A stretch of 16,956 nt of DNA, taken from the NCBI GenBank assembly GCA_937914945.1, contig CALGJF010000032.1, positions 1-16,956 on the forward strand, written 5' to 3'. Position 1 is the first letter of the stretch; each line of letters opens with the position of its first letter. The translations under genes were made by a program, and so were the position numbers. Of this stretch, positions 5,854-14,071 are shown piece by piece. The DNA is from an uncultured Bacteroidales bacterium (GTDB lineage: Bacteria > Bacteroidota > Bacteroidia > Bacteroidales > Bacteroidaceae). The notes under the pieces were generated by a model. It did not search any database. It was not told the DNA's origin and saw only the letters and a list, made by a program, of their open reading frames with translations.

Positions 5854-6408
5854 ATGGTTGAGCTGCGAGTGGTGGATATTGTGTCTAAGGTTGCCGACGA
5901 CAGGGCATGTGTGCTGCTGTTGCAGGAGCGTGCGGGCTTGCGCAAGATAATGGTGGCGTTGGGCCTGCCCGAGGCACAATCCATAATTTTTTCGCGCCAA
6001 GGCAAGACGCCCTCTCGTCCGCTCACTCACCATCTGGTAGGCTCGTTGGCTGCCGCCTTTGGGATAAAGATGCAGTATGTGCTCATTCATAGTATAAACG
6101 ATGGTACATTCTGCTCGTCGATACTTTTTGAACGTGGCGACGAGGTGCGCGAGATTGATTCCCGCACCTCCGATGCCATAGCCCTTGCGTTGCTTTCGGG
6201 CGTTCCCATTCTCATAACAGAGGAACTGCTTGGCAGAACCTGCATCCGCGACGAGCAAAACGGTGCAATATCCGTGCCCATCAACGCTGTTAAAGGGGAT
6301 ATTCTGCGGCAGGCTATGGACGAGGCGGTGCGTAACGAAAATTACGAGCTTGCCAAAGCACTGAAAGAAGAGCTCGATTCCCGCCGTGCCAATGCAGCCG
6401 ACAATTAA
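5854..6408 (+). CDS. Bifunctional-nuclease (BFN/DUF151) family protein with C-terminal UVR motif
   Basis: The 184-residue protein has an N-terminal BFN domain (~1-125) with the family signatures SRPLTHHL (residues 54-61) and IDSRTSDAIALALL (101-114), and a UvrB/UvrC-type motif at ~150-177 (LRQAMDEAVRNENYELAKALKEEL). Some plant homologues were reported to have RNase and DNase activity; the bacterial role is not settled. UVR motifs mediate protein contacts in UvrB, UvrC, McsA and ClpC. It lies between a nucleoside transporter and rsmE, so a link with nucleic-acid turnover and salvage of nucleosides is possible but inferred. The start is fixed by the six-base spacing from the transporter stop. 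Confidence 0.88.
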   Translation: MVELRVVDIVSKVADDRACVLLLQERAGLRKIMVALGLPEAQSIIFSRQGKTPSRPLTHHLVGSLAAAFGIKMQYVLIHSINDGTFCSSILFERGDEVREIDSRTSDAIALALLSGVPILITEELLGRTCIRDEQNGAISVPINAVKGDILRQAMDEAVRNENYELAKALKEELDSRRANAADN

Positions 6409-6436
6409 TCAAAAACACAAAATAAAGCAATAATAT

Positions 6437-7138
6437 ATGGCTCTTTTCTATGTACCCGACATAGCCGACAGATGGGAACTGTCCGAGGAGGAGGCTGCCC
6501 ACTGCTTGCGAGTGTTGCGCCTTTCCGTAGGCGATGCGCTTGAAATTACCGATGGGCGCGGTACGCTCTACAAGGCCGAGATTGCCTCTATTGCAGGCAA
6601 GCATTGCTATGTAGAGGCCAAGGAGACAATCGATATGCCAAAAAGCTGGAAAGGTAATATACACATAGCCATTGCCCCCACCAAAAACATGGACCGCATT
6701 GAGTGGCTTGCCGAAAAAGCCACCGAGATAGGGCTCGATGCCATAACCTTCCTTAACTGTCGTTTCTCCGAGCGCAAGGTAATAAAGACCGAGCGTGTGG
6801 AGCGCATTGTGGTTTCGGCTATGAAACAGTCGCTCAAATATAATAAGCCTGTGGTGAGCGAGATGGTCGATTTCAAGCAATTTATCTCTATGCCCCGCGA
6901 TGGGGCGAAATTCATTGCCCATTGCTACGACAGCGAGCGCGTGCTCTTAAAGGATGTGTTGCGCGAGGGCGAGGATGCCACCATTCTCATAGGCCCTGAG
7001 GGCGATTTCAGCCCCGAGGAGGTGGAGCTTGCAGTGAAGGCAGGCTTTCGCCCCGTTAGTCTGGGAAGTTCCCGTTTGAGAACCGAGACAGCAGGCCTTG
7101 CTGCGTGCCATACATATATACTTAAAAATGAAATCTGA
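6437..7138 (+). CDS. rsmE: 16S rRNA (uracil1498-N3)-methyltransferase
   Basis: RsmE is a SPOUT methyltransferase that methylates N3 of U1498 in the decoding region of 16S rRNA using S-adenosylmethionine. The 233-residue length is normal. An N-terminal PUA-like domain (~1-70, with HCLRVLRLSVGD) precedes the knotted domain. Motifs are EKATEIGLDAI (93-103), IGPEGDFSPEE (185-195) and LGSSRLRTETA (209-219), the last forming the SAM-binding trefoil knot. The gene lies 28 bases after the BFN gene and three bases before truA, so it sits in an operon with another RNA-modification enzyme. Confidence 0.95.
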   Translation: MALFYVPDIADRWELSEEEAAHCLRVLRLSVGDALEITDGRGTLYKAEIASIAGKHCYVEAKETIDMPKSWKGNIHIAIAPTKNMDRIEWLAEKATEIGLDAITFLNCRFSERKVIKTERVERIVVSAMKQSLKYNKPVVSEMVDFKQFISMPRDGAKFIAHCYDSERVLLKDVLREGEDATILIGPEGDFSPEEVELAVKAGFRPVSLGSSRLRTETAGLAACHTYILKNEI

Positions 7139-7141
7139 CCC

Positions 7142-7891
7142 ATGGCACGCTATTTCATCTATCTCTCATACGATGGTGCCGCTTATCATGGATGGCAGGT
7201 GCAACCCAACGCCGCAACCGTGCAGCAACAGTTGGAAGAGGCACTATCCACACTCATGCGTTGCCCCATGCAGGTGGTAGGTGCCGGTCGCACCGATGCG
7301 GGGGTAAATGCCTCGCTCATGGTGGCTCATGTCGATTTTCCCTTCGAGATAGATGTCCCTCACATGGTATATAAACTTAACAGACTGTTGCCGCCCGATA
7401 TTGCTGTCGCTACGCTGCGCCGTGTGCGCGACGATGCTCATGCGCGTTTTGATGCCGTTTTGCGCAAGTACCATTACAGAGTGGTTACCGCAAAATCGCC
7501 CTTTTCGCGCCGATACGCCTGTCGTGTTCAGCCCGATATAGATTTTGCCGCCATGAACGAGGCTGCTGCCTTGCTGATGGAATACACCGATTTTACCTCA
7601 TTCAGCAAGCTCCATACCGATGTAAAGACAAATAATTGCAAGATTGTTTCGGCAGCATGGCGACAAGAACCGAATGGCGAGTGGATTTTTGAGATTGAAG
7701 CAGACCGATTCCTGCGCAACATGGTAAGGGCCATAGTGGGCACGTTGCTCATGGTGGGCAGGCACAAGTTGTCGTTGGATGGTTTCAGGGCTGTTATAGA
7801 GAACAAGGAACGCAGTGCGGCGGGCGATTCGGCCATGGGCGAGGCTCTTTTTCTTGTGGATGTAAAATACCCGAACGATATTTTTATATGA
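7142..7891 (+). CDS. truA: tRNA pseudouridine(38-40) synthase
   Basis: TruA isomerises uridines 38-40 in the anticodon stem-loop of many tRNAs. The 249-residue length is typical for Bacteroidota. The N-terminal strand YFIYLSYDGAAYHGWQVQP, the catalytic motif GAGRTDAGV with nucleophile D52, and the C-terminal FLRNMVRAIVGTLLMVG are all present. Position 55, directly after GRTDAGV, is Asn where nearly all TruA proteins I recall have His (GVHA); the codon is AAT, so a single base change from CAT would explain it. The stop TGA overlaps the next start in ATGA, indicating coupled translation with the EamA transporter. Confidence 0.95.
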   Translation: MARYFIYLSYDGAAYHGWQVQPNAATVQQQLEEALSTLMRCPMQVVGAGRTDAGVNASLMVAHVDFPFEIDVPHMVYKLNRLLPPDIAVATLRRVRDDAHARFDAVLRKYHYRVVTAKSPFSRRYACRVQPDIDFAAMNEAAALLMEYTDFTSFSKLHTDVKTNNCKIVSAAWRQEPNGEWIFEIEADRFLRNMVRAIVGTLLMVGRHKLSLDGFRAVIENKERSAAGDSAMGEALFLVDVKYPNDIFI

Positions 7892-8787
7892 TGTGGGCTC
7901 TGTTGGCTTTTGCTTCGGCGGCCTTGCTTGGCTGTTACGATTTCTTCAAGAAGGTTTCGTTGCGCGATAACTCCGTTGTGGGTGTGCTCTTCCTCAATAC
8001 CCTCTTTTCGGCAATACTCTTTTCTCCGTTCATTCTCCTTTCCCATGCAGGGGTAATAACCTCGGGCGCTCTATATGTCCCCTCTGCGGGTATAGGCACG
8101 CATCTGCTGTTGCTGTTGAAGGCTGTTATCGTGCTCTCGTCGTGGCTTTGCGGTTACATAGGCATAAAACACCTTCCCATAACCATAGTATCGCCCATAC
8201 AATCCACACGCCCTGTGCTTGTGCTACTGGGTGCGCTGTTGCTCTTTGGTGAGCAACTGAATGGCTATCAGTGGGTGGGTGTTCTGCTGGCAATGTTGTC
8301 GGTCTTTCTTTTGAGCAAGAGTGGCAAGCGCGAGGGAATACACTTCGTACACAATCGTTGGGTGGTGTTTGTGGCGCTTGCAGCACTGTTTGGAGCAATG
8401 AGTGCGCTGTACGATAAATACCTCATGCGGTCGTTGCAGCCGGTGCTTGTGCAGTCTTGGTTTAATATATACCAATGTGCGCTCATGGCTCTGTTGCTTG
8501 TGGGGCTTAACATATTTTCCCCTGTGCAACGTGCAAAGAGGCTGCATTGGCGTTGGTCTATCCCCATGATTTCTCTCTTTCTCGGTGTTGCCGATTTCTG
8601 CTATTTCTCGGCATTGGCACAGGAGGGGGCGCTCATTGCCGTAGTCTCCATGATACGCAGGGGCAGCGTGGTTGTAGCCTTCATCTTCGGCGCACTGCTG
8701 TTGCACGAGAAAAATCTCAAAAGCAAAGCTATTGACCTAGCATTGATATTAATTGGATTATTCTTCCTATATTTGGGCTCTAAATGA
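7888..8787 (+). CDS. EamA/DMT-family transporter
   Basis: The 299-residue protein has about ten membrane helices in two repeated halves. Each half has the EamA pattern: MWALLAFASAALLGCYDFFKK at the start of the first and VVFVALAALFGAMSALYDKYL at the start of the second. The fourth-fifth helix region has PIQSTRPVLVLLGALLLFGEQL, typical of drug/metabolite exporters. The substrate is unknown; family members export amino acids, nucleotide-sugars or other metabolites. It overlaps truA by four bases at its start and the DUF3256 gene by four bases at its end, an arrangement I remember from other Bacteroidales. Confidence 0.88.
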   Translation: MMWALLAFASAALLGCYDFFKKVSLRDNSVVGVLFLNTLFSAILFSPFILLSHAGVITSGALYVPSAGIGTHLLLLLKAVIVLSSWLCGYIGIKHLPITIVSPIQSTRPVLVLLGALLLFGEQLNGYQWVGVLLAMLSVFLLSKSGKREGIHFVHNRWVVFVALAALFGAMSALYDKYLMRSLQPVLVQSWFNIYQCALMALLLVGLNIFSPVQRAKRLHWRWSIPMISLFLGVADFCYFSALAQEGALIAVVSMIRRGSVVVAFIFGALLLHEKNLKSKAIDLALILIGLFFLYLGSK

Positions 8788-9398
8788 AAAGACTATTTAT
8801 AATAACGGCTCTATTCTTTTGTGTGGCGATGGCTGAAACAGCTGCACAAGGTATGCGCGAGATATTTATCAACGCGCCCGACTCGGTATTTCCCCTGCTC
8901 ACCCGTATAAACCGCGAGGATTGTGTGGATTTTGTGGATGCAGGCATGCGCGCCCGCGTTACCAACCGTCTTGGTGGCAAGAGTGAACTGCTCCAAATAA
9001 CCCCCGTTTATATGGAACTCAAAAGCAGCGAATATTCCACGATGCAGTTGCGTCTGTTGCCCTTCAGGGGCGATACCATAATAGCCGTGGCGCGTACCGT
9101 CTGTGCCGAGGCCTGCGACAGCCGTATCTCGTTCTACAAAAAGAGTTGGGAACCGGCGCCGGTGTCGTTTACGCGTCCTGCCGTTAGCGACTTTTTCCTA
9201 TCGCCCGATTCAGCGGCCCTTTATATGCCCAAGTGCGATATATATCTTGTAAAACTCTCCTTGTCGCCGTCTGATGAGGCTCTTGTTGCAGAGTACACCA
9301 TGCCCGAATATATGAACGAAGAGGACCGGGCCGTTGTCTCTCCCTGCTTGCAGCCGTTGCGTTACCGCTGGCACGGTGGTACTTATGTAAGGGAGTAG
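8784..9398 (+). CDS. DUF3256 family secreted protein
   Basis: The 204-residue protein starts with a signal peptide (MKRLFIITALFFCVAMAETAAQ, cleaved near residue 22), so it should be periplasmic or outer-membrane-associated. The mature part fits the Bacteroidota-specific DUF3256 family: MREIFINAPDSVFPLLTRINREDCVDF, then a central RLLPFRGDTIIAVARTVCAEACDSRI, and a C-terminus with LQPLRYRWHGGTYV. Function is unknown. Four cysteines are present in the mature part. It is the last gene of the plus-strand operon, overlaps the EamA gene by four bases, and its stop is immediately followed by the stop of the convergent capA-like gene. Confidence 0.85.
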   Translation: MKRLFIITALFFCVAMAETAAQGMREIFINAPDSVFPLLTRINREDCVDFVDAGMRARVTNRLGGKSELLQITPVYMELKSSEYSTMQLRLLPFRGDTIIAVARTVCAEACDSRISFYKKSWEPAPVSFTRPAVSDFFLSPDSAALYMPKCDIYLVKLSLSPSDEALVAEYTMPEYMNEEDRAVVSPCLQPLRYRWHGGTYVRE

Positions 9399-10499
9399 CT
9401 ACTTTAAGAAAAATTCTTTCACACCGCCTCTGTTGTGTCGTTTGAACAGCCTGCGGGTATCATCTATGAATTCTTGCATCTTGTTCCTGCCCAAAGGGCT
9501 CTTTACAAGGCTTGTGTCGGCAGGTAGAATGGTGAAATTGCCGTATCCGTCTCTTTCGGGGCGTGCAACCCAAGTGAGCGCATACTCAAGCGAGCTGAGC
9601 CAGCAGATATCGTAAATCTTCAACAGCCCCATGCGCACGAGCAAGCCTCCATCCCTGCCACGGGCATACATGCCCGATACAAGGTTGCCTGTGGAGTAAA
9701 TTACTGCGTTGCGCTTGGCTGTGAGCGAGTCGCTACGCATCTCCATTGGCTGCACAACATGAGGGTGGTTGCCCACTATGTGGTCCACTCCCTGTTCCAA
9801 CAGCCATGCTGCAAGTTCCTTTATATATCGGGGCGGGGTGCTCACATACTCGTCGCCCCAATGCATACAAGCTATAATAGCATCGGGTTTCATCCCTTTT
9901 GCACTTGCAATATCCTTTTTAATCTGTTCCTTGTCAATGAAGTTTACAACAAGCGGTGGCGGTACGGGTATTCCGTTGGTGCCATAGGTGTAGTTAAGCA
10001 GAGCTATTCTTACCCCCTTTTTCTCTATTATAAGAGGGTAACGGTTTTTGCGGTCGGCGCTGTCGCGGTAAACACCGCAGTGTACCACGCCCAGCGAATC
10101 CATCATACTCATTGTGCGTAATGCTCCTTGCTTGCCACGGTCCAGGCAGTGGTTGTTTGCAAAAAGCAGTACATCGAATCCTGCTCCTTTGGCAGCATAC
10201 AAAAAACTGTCGGGGGCACAGAATGAGGGGTAACCTCCAAATCTTCTGCTGCCTATGGTTGTTTCAAGGTTGGCTATTGCGAGGTCGGCGCGGCTCACCT
10301 CCTCCCTTATATGATTATAGCATGGTGAGTAGCTGTATGATTCATCGCCTGTCCGTGCGGCATTCAGCTGGCTCTGGTGTTGCATCAAATCCCCCGCAAA
10401 AAGAATATTTATGCGCGATATGGGGTTACAGATGTTTTGCGCCGTAGTTGCAACTACGGCGCAAAACATATACAATGCTATTTTTATTCTTAAATTCAA
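9399..10499 (-). CDS. CapA/PgsA-family secreted protein (poly-gamma-glutamate synthesis type, metallophosphatase-like fold)
   Basis: The 366-residue protein matches the CapA (PGA_cap) family: INILFAGDLMQHQ with D37, ANLETTI, LLFANNHCLDRG, CMHWGDEY and GNHPHVVQPME, which are putative metal ligands of a calcineurin-like fold. In Bacilli CapA takes part in poly-gamma-glutamate capsule formation; in Bacteroidales the substrate is unknown. The only in-frame start that gives a full signal peptide is TTG at 10499 (MNLRIK, then the hydrophobic IALYMFCAVVA, then TTAQ). The first ATG, at 10469, would remove the charged n-region. TTG lies four bases after the folD stop, consistent with coupling. A perfect 38-bp palindrome overlaps codons 11-23. 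Confidence 0.87.
   Translation of the reverse strand: MNLRIKIALYMFCAVVATTAQNICNPISRINILFAGDLMQHQSQLNAARTGDESYSYSPCYNHIREEVSRADLAIANLETTIGSRRFGGYPSFCAPDSFLYAAKGAGFDVLLFANNHCLDRGKQGALRTMSMMDSLGVVHCGVYRDSADRKNRYPLIIEKKGVRIALLNYTYGTNGIPVPPPLVVNFIDKEQIKKDIASAKGMKPDAIIACMHWGDEYVSTPPRYIKELAAWLLEQGVDHIVGNHPHVVQPMEMRSDSLTAKRNAVIYSTGNLVSGMYARGRDGGLLVRMGLLKIYDICWLSSLEYALTWVARPERDGYGNFTILPADTSLVKSPLGRNKMQEFIDDTRRLFKRHNRGGVKEFFLK
10432..10469. repeat. Perfect 38-bp palindrome with no spacer
   Basis: The left arm ATGTTTTGCGCCGTAGTTG (10432-10450) is the exact reverse complement of the right arm (10451-10469). It lies inside the signal-peptide region of the capA-like gene, so both strands encode MFCAVVATTAQN in register. 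No flanking transposon ends are visible. Confidence 0.97.
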
Positions 10500-10503
10500 A
10501 GGG

Positions 10504-11382
10504 TTAATATATTTGGTGTGTGGCCGCCAGCAACGTATTCTTCATCAGCGATACAATGGTCATGGGCCCTACACCGCCCGGAACGGGTGTGATGAAAGAA
10601 CATTTTTGTGCCACGTTCTCAAAATCCACATCGCCACATAGGCGGAATCCCTGTTTGCGTGTGGCGTCGGGTACGCGGGTGGTGCCCACATCAATTATCA
10701 CGGCACCCTCCTTCACCATGTCGGCCTTTACAAAATGGGGTTGCCCTAATGCGGCAATTATGATATCGGCGTTGCGACACTCCTCGGCAATATTCTGTGT
10801 GTGGCTGTGGCACACTGTAACGGTTGCATCGCCCGGTGTCTGTTTCTGCATCATGAGGCTCGCCATGGGCTTGCCCACTATGTTGCTACGCCCCAAAACC
10901 ACGCATTTTTTCCCTTTTGTATCAATATTGTATCGGCGCAACAGCTCCATTATTCCGTTTGGCGTTGCCGAAAGGAAGCATGGCAATCCAATAGCCAAGC
11001 GCCCGGCATTTACGGGGTGGAATCCATCGACATCCTTGCGATAATCAATGGCCTCTGTAATCTTCTGCTCGTCGATGTGGCGTGGCAGGGGGAGCTGCAC
11101 TATGAAACCATCTACATCGCTGTCGTTGTTCAGTTCATCGACCTTGGCAAGCAACTCCTCCTCGGTAACATCCTCTTCGTAGCGTATGAGTGTCGATGTA
11201 AATCCGCACTCCTCGCAAGCACGTACCTTGTTGGCAACGTATGTTTCACTGCCACCGTCGTGTCCCACAAGGATTGCTGCCAAGTGGGGGCGTTTGCCTC
11301 CGTGTGCAATAATGTTTTCCACCTCCAAGGCGATCTCTTTTTTTATGGTAGCCGCAATGGCTTTGCCGTCAATGAGTTGCAT
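10504..11382 (-). CDS. folD: Bifunctional methylene-THF dehydrogenase / methenyl-THF cyclohydrolase
   Basis: FolD interconverts 5,10-methylene-THF and 10-formyl-THF (NADP-dependent dehydrogenase plus cyclohydrolase), supplying one-carbon units for purines and formyl-Met-tRNA. The 292-residue length is typical. Visible motifs are SETYVANKVRACEECG with catalytic K52, the QLPLPRHI segment, DYRKDVDGFHPVNAGRL, the Rossmann-type VVLGRSNIVGKPMA, and the family signature PVPGGVGPMT near the C-terminus. It starts with ATG 18 bases after the ffh stop and ends four bases before the capA-like TTG, so it is a middle gene of the minus-strand operon. Confidence 0.97.
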   Translation of the reverse strand: MQLIDGKAIAATIKKEIALEVENIIAHGGKRPHLAAILVGHDGGSETYVANKVRACEECGFTSTLIRYEEDVTEEELLAKVDELNNDSDVDGFIVQLPLPRHIDEQKITEAIDYRKDVDGFHPVNAGRLAIGLPCFLSATPNGIMELLRRYNIDTKGKKCVVLGRSNIVGKPMASLMMQKQTPGDATVTVCHSHTQNIAEECRNADIIIAALGQPHFVKADMVKEGAVIIDVGTTRVPDATRKQGFRLCGDVDFENVAQKCSFITPVPGGVGPMTIVSLMKNTLLAATHQIY

Positions 11383-11400
11383 GGTAGTATGTTTTTATGT

Positions 11401-12723
11401 TTACATTTTGAAACGCGACATCAGGTTGCCCATCTTGTTGCCGGCAACATTCTTCATCACCTTGCGTATCTGCTCAAACTGTTTCATCAAGCGGTTTACC
11501 TCCTGAATGTTTGTGCCGCTACCACGGGCAATGCGCTCGCGGCGCGATTGGTTGATGATATCGGGGTTTGCGCGCTCTTTGGGTGTCATTGAACGTATTA
11601 TGGCCTCCACGCTCTTAAATGCGTTGTCGTCGATGTCAAGGTCTTTTATGGCTTTACCCACACCGGGAATCATGGCCATAAGATCCTTGATGTTACCCAT
11701 TTTCTTTATCTGTTCAATCTGCTTAAGGAAGTCGTTGAAGTCGAATTGATTGCGTGCCATTTTACGTTGCAACTTCTTCGCCTCCTCTTCGTCGAACTGC
11801 TCCTGTGCGCGTTCCACAAGCGAAACAACGTCGCCCATTCCCAAGATGCGGTCGGCCATGCGGTTGGGGTGGAATTGGTCTATCGCCTCCATCTTCTCGC
11901 CGGTACCTATGAACTTGATAGGTTTATCTACAACTGTGCGTATAGATAGCGCGGCACCGCCACGGGTATCGCCATCGAGCTTGGTGAGGATTACACCGGT
12001 GAAGTCCAAGCGGTCGTTGAACTCCTTGGCTGTGTTCACAGCATCCTGTCCGGTCATCGAATCTACCACAAAGAGTGTTTCGGTGGGGTTTACCGCCTCC
12101 TTTATAGCTGCAATCTCCTGCATCATGGCCTCGTCTATAGCCAAGCGGCCGGCGGTATCTATTATCACAAGGTTGTAGCCCTTGTGCTTGGCCTCTTTTA
12201 TAGCGTTCAAGGCTATCTCCACCGGGTTTTTATTCTCGGGCTCGCTATATACAGGTACCTCAATCTGCTCGCCGAGAACCTTCAGCTGGTCAATGGCTGC
12301 GGGGCGGTAAACGTCGCAGGCAACCAATAGGGGAGAGCGGTTCTTCTTTTTCTTCAAGAAATTGGCGAGTTTTGACGAGAATGTGGTTTTACCCGAACCC
12401 TGCAAACCCGACATAAGAATAACTGCGGGGTGCCCCTCGTAGTTTATCTCGGCAGTCTGTCCACCCATGAGCGTGGTGAGCTCATCATGCACAATCTTTA
12501 TCATCAATTGGCTGGGGTGAATGGATGTGAGCACATTCTGTCCTATGGCCTTGTTCTTTACCGTGTCGGTAAAGCTTTTTGCCACCTTGTAGTTTACGTC
12601 GGCATCGAGCAGTGCTTTGCGCACATCTTTCAGTGTCTCGGCCACGTTTACCTCGGTTATGCGGCCCTCTCCTTTAAGTATCTTAAATGAGCGTTCAAGG
12701 CGCTCGCTTAAATTTTCAAACAT
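11401..12723 (-). CDS. ffh: Signal recognition particle protein (SRP54 homologue)
   Basis: Ffh binds signal sequences on nascent chains and the 4.5S RNA, and with FtsY delivers ribosomes to the Sec translocon. The 440-residue length is normal. The order is the N domain (~1-90), a G domain with GLQGSGKTT (~106-114), the DTAGR motif and TKLDGD, then the M domain from about residue 295. The M domain contains RERIARGSGTNIQEVNRLMK, the RNA-binding helix-loop-helix, and ends methionine-rich in KMGNLMSRFKM. It lies 31 bases after the DUF4831 gene with no obvious promoter of its own, and 18 bases before folD. The 4.5S RNA gene is not in the window. Confidence 0.97.
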   Translation of the reverse strand: MFENLSERLERSFKILKGEGRITEVNVAETLKDVRKALLDADVNYKVAKSFTDTVKNKAIGQNVLTSIHPSQLMIKIVHDELTTLMGGQTAEINYEGHPAVILMSGLQGSGKTTFSSKLANFLKKKKNRSPLLVACDVYRPAAIDQLKVLGEQIEVPVYSEPENKNPVEIALNAIKEAKHKGYNLVIIDTAGRLAIDEAMMQEIAAIKEAVNPTETLFVVDSMTGQDAVNTAKEFNDRLDFTGVILTKLDGDTRGGAALSIRTVVDKPIKFIGTGEKMEAIDQFHPNRMADRILGMGDVVSLVERAQEQFDEEEAKKLQRKMARNQFDFNDFLKQIEQIKKMGNIKDLMAMIPGVGKAIKDLDIDDNAFKSVEAIIRSMTPKERANPDIINQSRRERIARGSGTNIQEVNRLMKQFEQIRKVMKNVAGNKMGNLMSRFKM

Positions 12724-12754
12724 CGTTTTTGTGCTTTTTTATTTTGTTATTATT

Positions 12755-13807
12755 TTACTTTTCTATGCTTATTATGCCACCGGTTGCCTTGTCGAAAAGC
12801 ACCTGTGTGGTAGCGTTTTTGTTAAAGAGTGCTTTTGAGAGAACCTCCACGGTTCCGAGCTGTGCAATTGGCAGTTCCTCTTCGTACAGCACCTTGCCGC
12901 CTGTGTATATCTTAAATGCCGCCTTGCCCGGGATGTTGTAGCAGACACCCTCTTTCTTTATCTCCTTCTTCTTAACCTCCTCGGGTGTGGGTATATACAC
13001 ACTTTGCAGATTGTTGAAATCGTAATATACAGGTGCGCCTGCAAGGTTGGCGTTATCTACCAGCCCCAGCTTGCGCGAGAAACGGAATATAATGCCCTTT
13101 GTGGTGTCGCTTTGTTCGTTGGGGGTGAAACGAACGGTGCGGCTCACACGCACGGTGTCTGTTACCCCGGTGAACAATTCCATGAGGGCTTTTTCCTGCT
13201 TGTTTAGCTCTTGCAGCACCAGTTTCATAGCCATTCCATCTTTGGGCATGTTGTCGGCCTGCCCGCGTGTTATGGCAATTTTGCTCTCGCGTATTGCATA
13301 AATCTCTCTTGCAACGAGTTCGGCCATTTTGGCTGTAGATGTGGCTTGCAGAATCTCCTCGGTCATGTACTGCCTTGCATCGCTTCTCTCCTTCACAGCG
13401 GCAGCCTTTTCCTCTTTTGCAAGGGGGGTGGCGGGTTCTCTGTTAATGCTCTCGATGATACCGTCATCGGTAAGGTGCATGTTGCTTGCCGAGCTGTTGT
13501 TCAGTTTCACGGTGAACATCTTTTCTGCATCGGGCTTGCCCGATAGTTCCACCTTTATGTCCTCTATCTCCCAATATTTATCGTCGCTCGAAATAACATT
13601 GTTCAAACGCAGATATCGTTCTGCATATCTGTGGAATTCTCCCGGCTTGCTTGTTATGCACAATGCATCGACAGTGATGTTTATGGTAGTTGTGGGCAGA
13701 TAATATGTAACCCCTTCGGCAGTGCCCGGAAGGAATTTGCTCACATCGGTTTGCGCCACGGCAGGCATGGTTATCAATGTCAAAAGCGCGAAGATAATCT
13801 TTTTCAT
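12755..13807 (-). CDS. DUF4831 family secreted protein
   Basis: I chose the ATG at 13807 because it begins a clear signal peptide (MKKIIFALLTLITMPAVAQ); the longer upstream frame runs through AT-rich promoter-like sequence. The 350-residue protein fits the Bacteroidota-restricted DUF4831 family: GTAEGVTYYLPTTTINITVDA, then KPGEFHRYAERYL, the helical MTEEILQATSTAKMAELVAREIYAIRESK, and a C-terminal domain with GIIFRFSRKLGLVDNANLAG. Function is unknown; it should be periplasmic or outer-membrane-associated. As first gene of the minus-strand operon with ffh, folD and the capA-like gene, it sits in an arrangement I recall from other Bacteroidales, which supports the call but says little about its job. 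Confidence 0.85.
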   Translation of the reverse strand: MKKIIFALLTLITMPAVAQTDVSKFLPGTAEGVTYYLPTTTINITVDALCITSKPGEFHRYAERYLRLNNVISSDDKYWEIEDIKVELSGKPDAEKMFTVKLNNSSASNMHLTDDGIIESINREPATPLAKEEKAAAVKERSDARQYMTEEILQATSTAKMAELVAREIYAIRESKIAITRGQADNMPKDGMAMKLVLQELNKQEKALMELFTGVTDTVRVSRTVRFTPNEQSDTTKGIIFRFSRKLGLVDNANLAGAPVYYDFNNLQSVYIPTPEEVKKKEIKKEGVCYNIPGKAAFKIYTGGKVLYEEELPIAQLGTVEVLSKALFNKNATTQVLFDKATGGIISIEK

Positions 13808-14071
13808 ATTGCTCGTTTTTAATAGGGAATTATCCCGGCGTGGCATCTTTCCGCAGGGTATAACTCCTCTAATTTGTTGCGAAGATAGTAAATAGTTTTG
13901 AATTTTGCGGTAAAATATACTTTTACTTGTTAAAGGGAACATCCCTTTTACCATTTGTTAAGCATTATGCGAAAAAAAATAAAAGAAATTAAGCAAGCCG
14001 CTGTTTTTTTCGGAAGAATGTGCTACTTTTGTGCGATATTAGTTAATATGCAGTAATAAGTGCAATAAATT
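13808..14071. other. Divergent intergenic region between the DUF4831 gene and hpt
   Basis: No gene is seen in these 264 bases. The region should carry back-to-back promoters. On the plus strand TACTTTTG at 14024-14031 is a good -7 element for hpt. On the minus strand TATCTTCG (around 13880) is a weaker one for the DUF4831 operon. A 7-bp inverted repeat AAAGGGA/TCCCTTT (13932-13938 with 13942-13948) lies between them. Confidence 0.55.
14024..14031 (+). promoter_or_regulatory. -7 promoter element for hpt-adk
   Basis: TACTTTTG exactly matches TAnnTTTG, 40 bases before the hpt ATG. A T-rich run about 20 bases upstream could serve as the -33 element but is not a clean TTTG. Confidence 0.55.

Noticed and set aside
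5419..6258. 279-codon minus-strand open frame across the transporter and BFN genes.
   Set aside because: It spans two well-supported plus-strand genes and their junction, is rich in His/Arg/Gln, and shows no recognisable domain.
10411..10641. Plus-strand frame encoding MFCAVVATTAQN, seemingly a second signal peptide.
   Set aside because: The shared peptide is produced by the 38-bp palindrome; the rest of the frame is antisense to folD.
10801..11592. 263-codon plus-strand open frame opposite folD and ffh.
   Set aside because: It runs across the folD-ffh junction antisense to both conserved genes and resembles no known protein.
13808..13954. Longer N-terminus for the DUF4831 protein starting at 13954.
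   Set aside because: It would bury a clear signal peptide (MKKIIFALLTLITM) at residue 50 and cover the promoter region.
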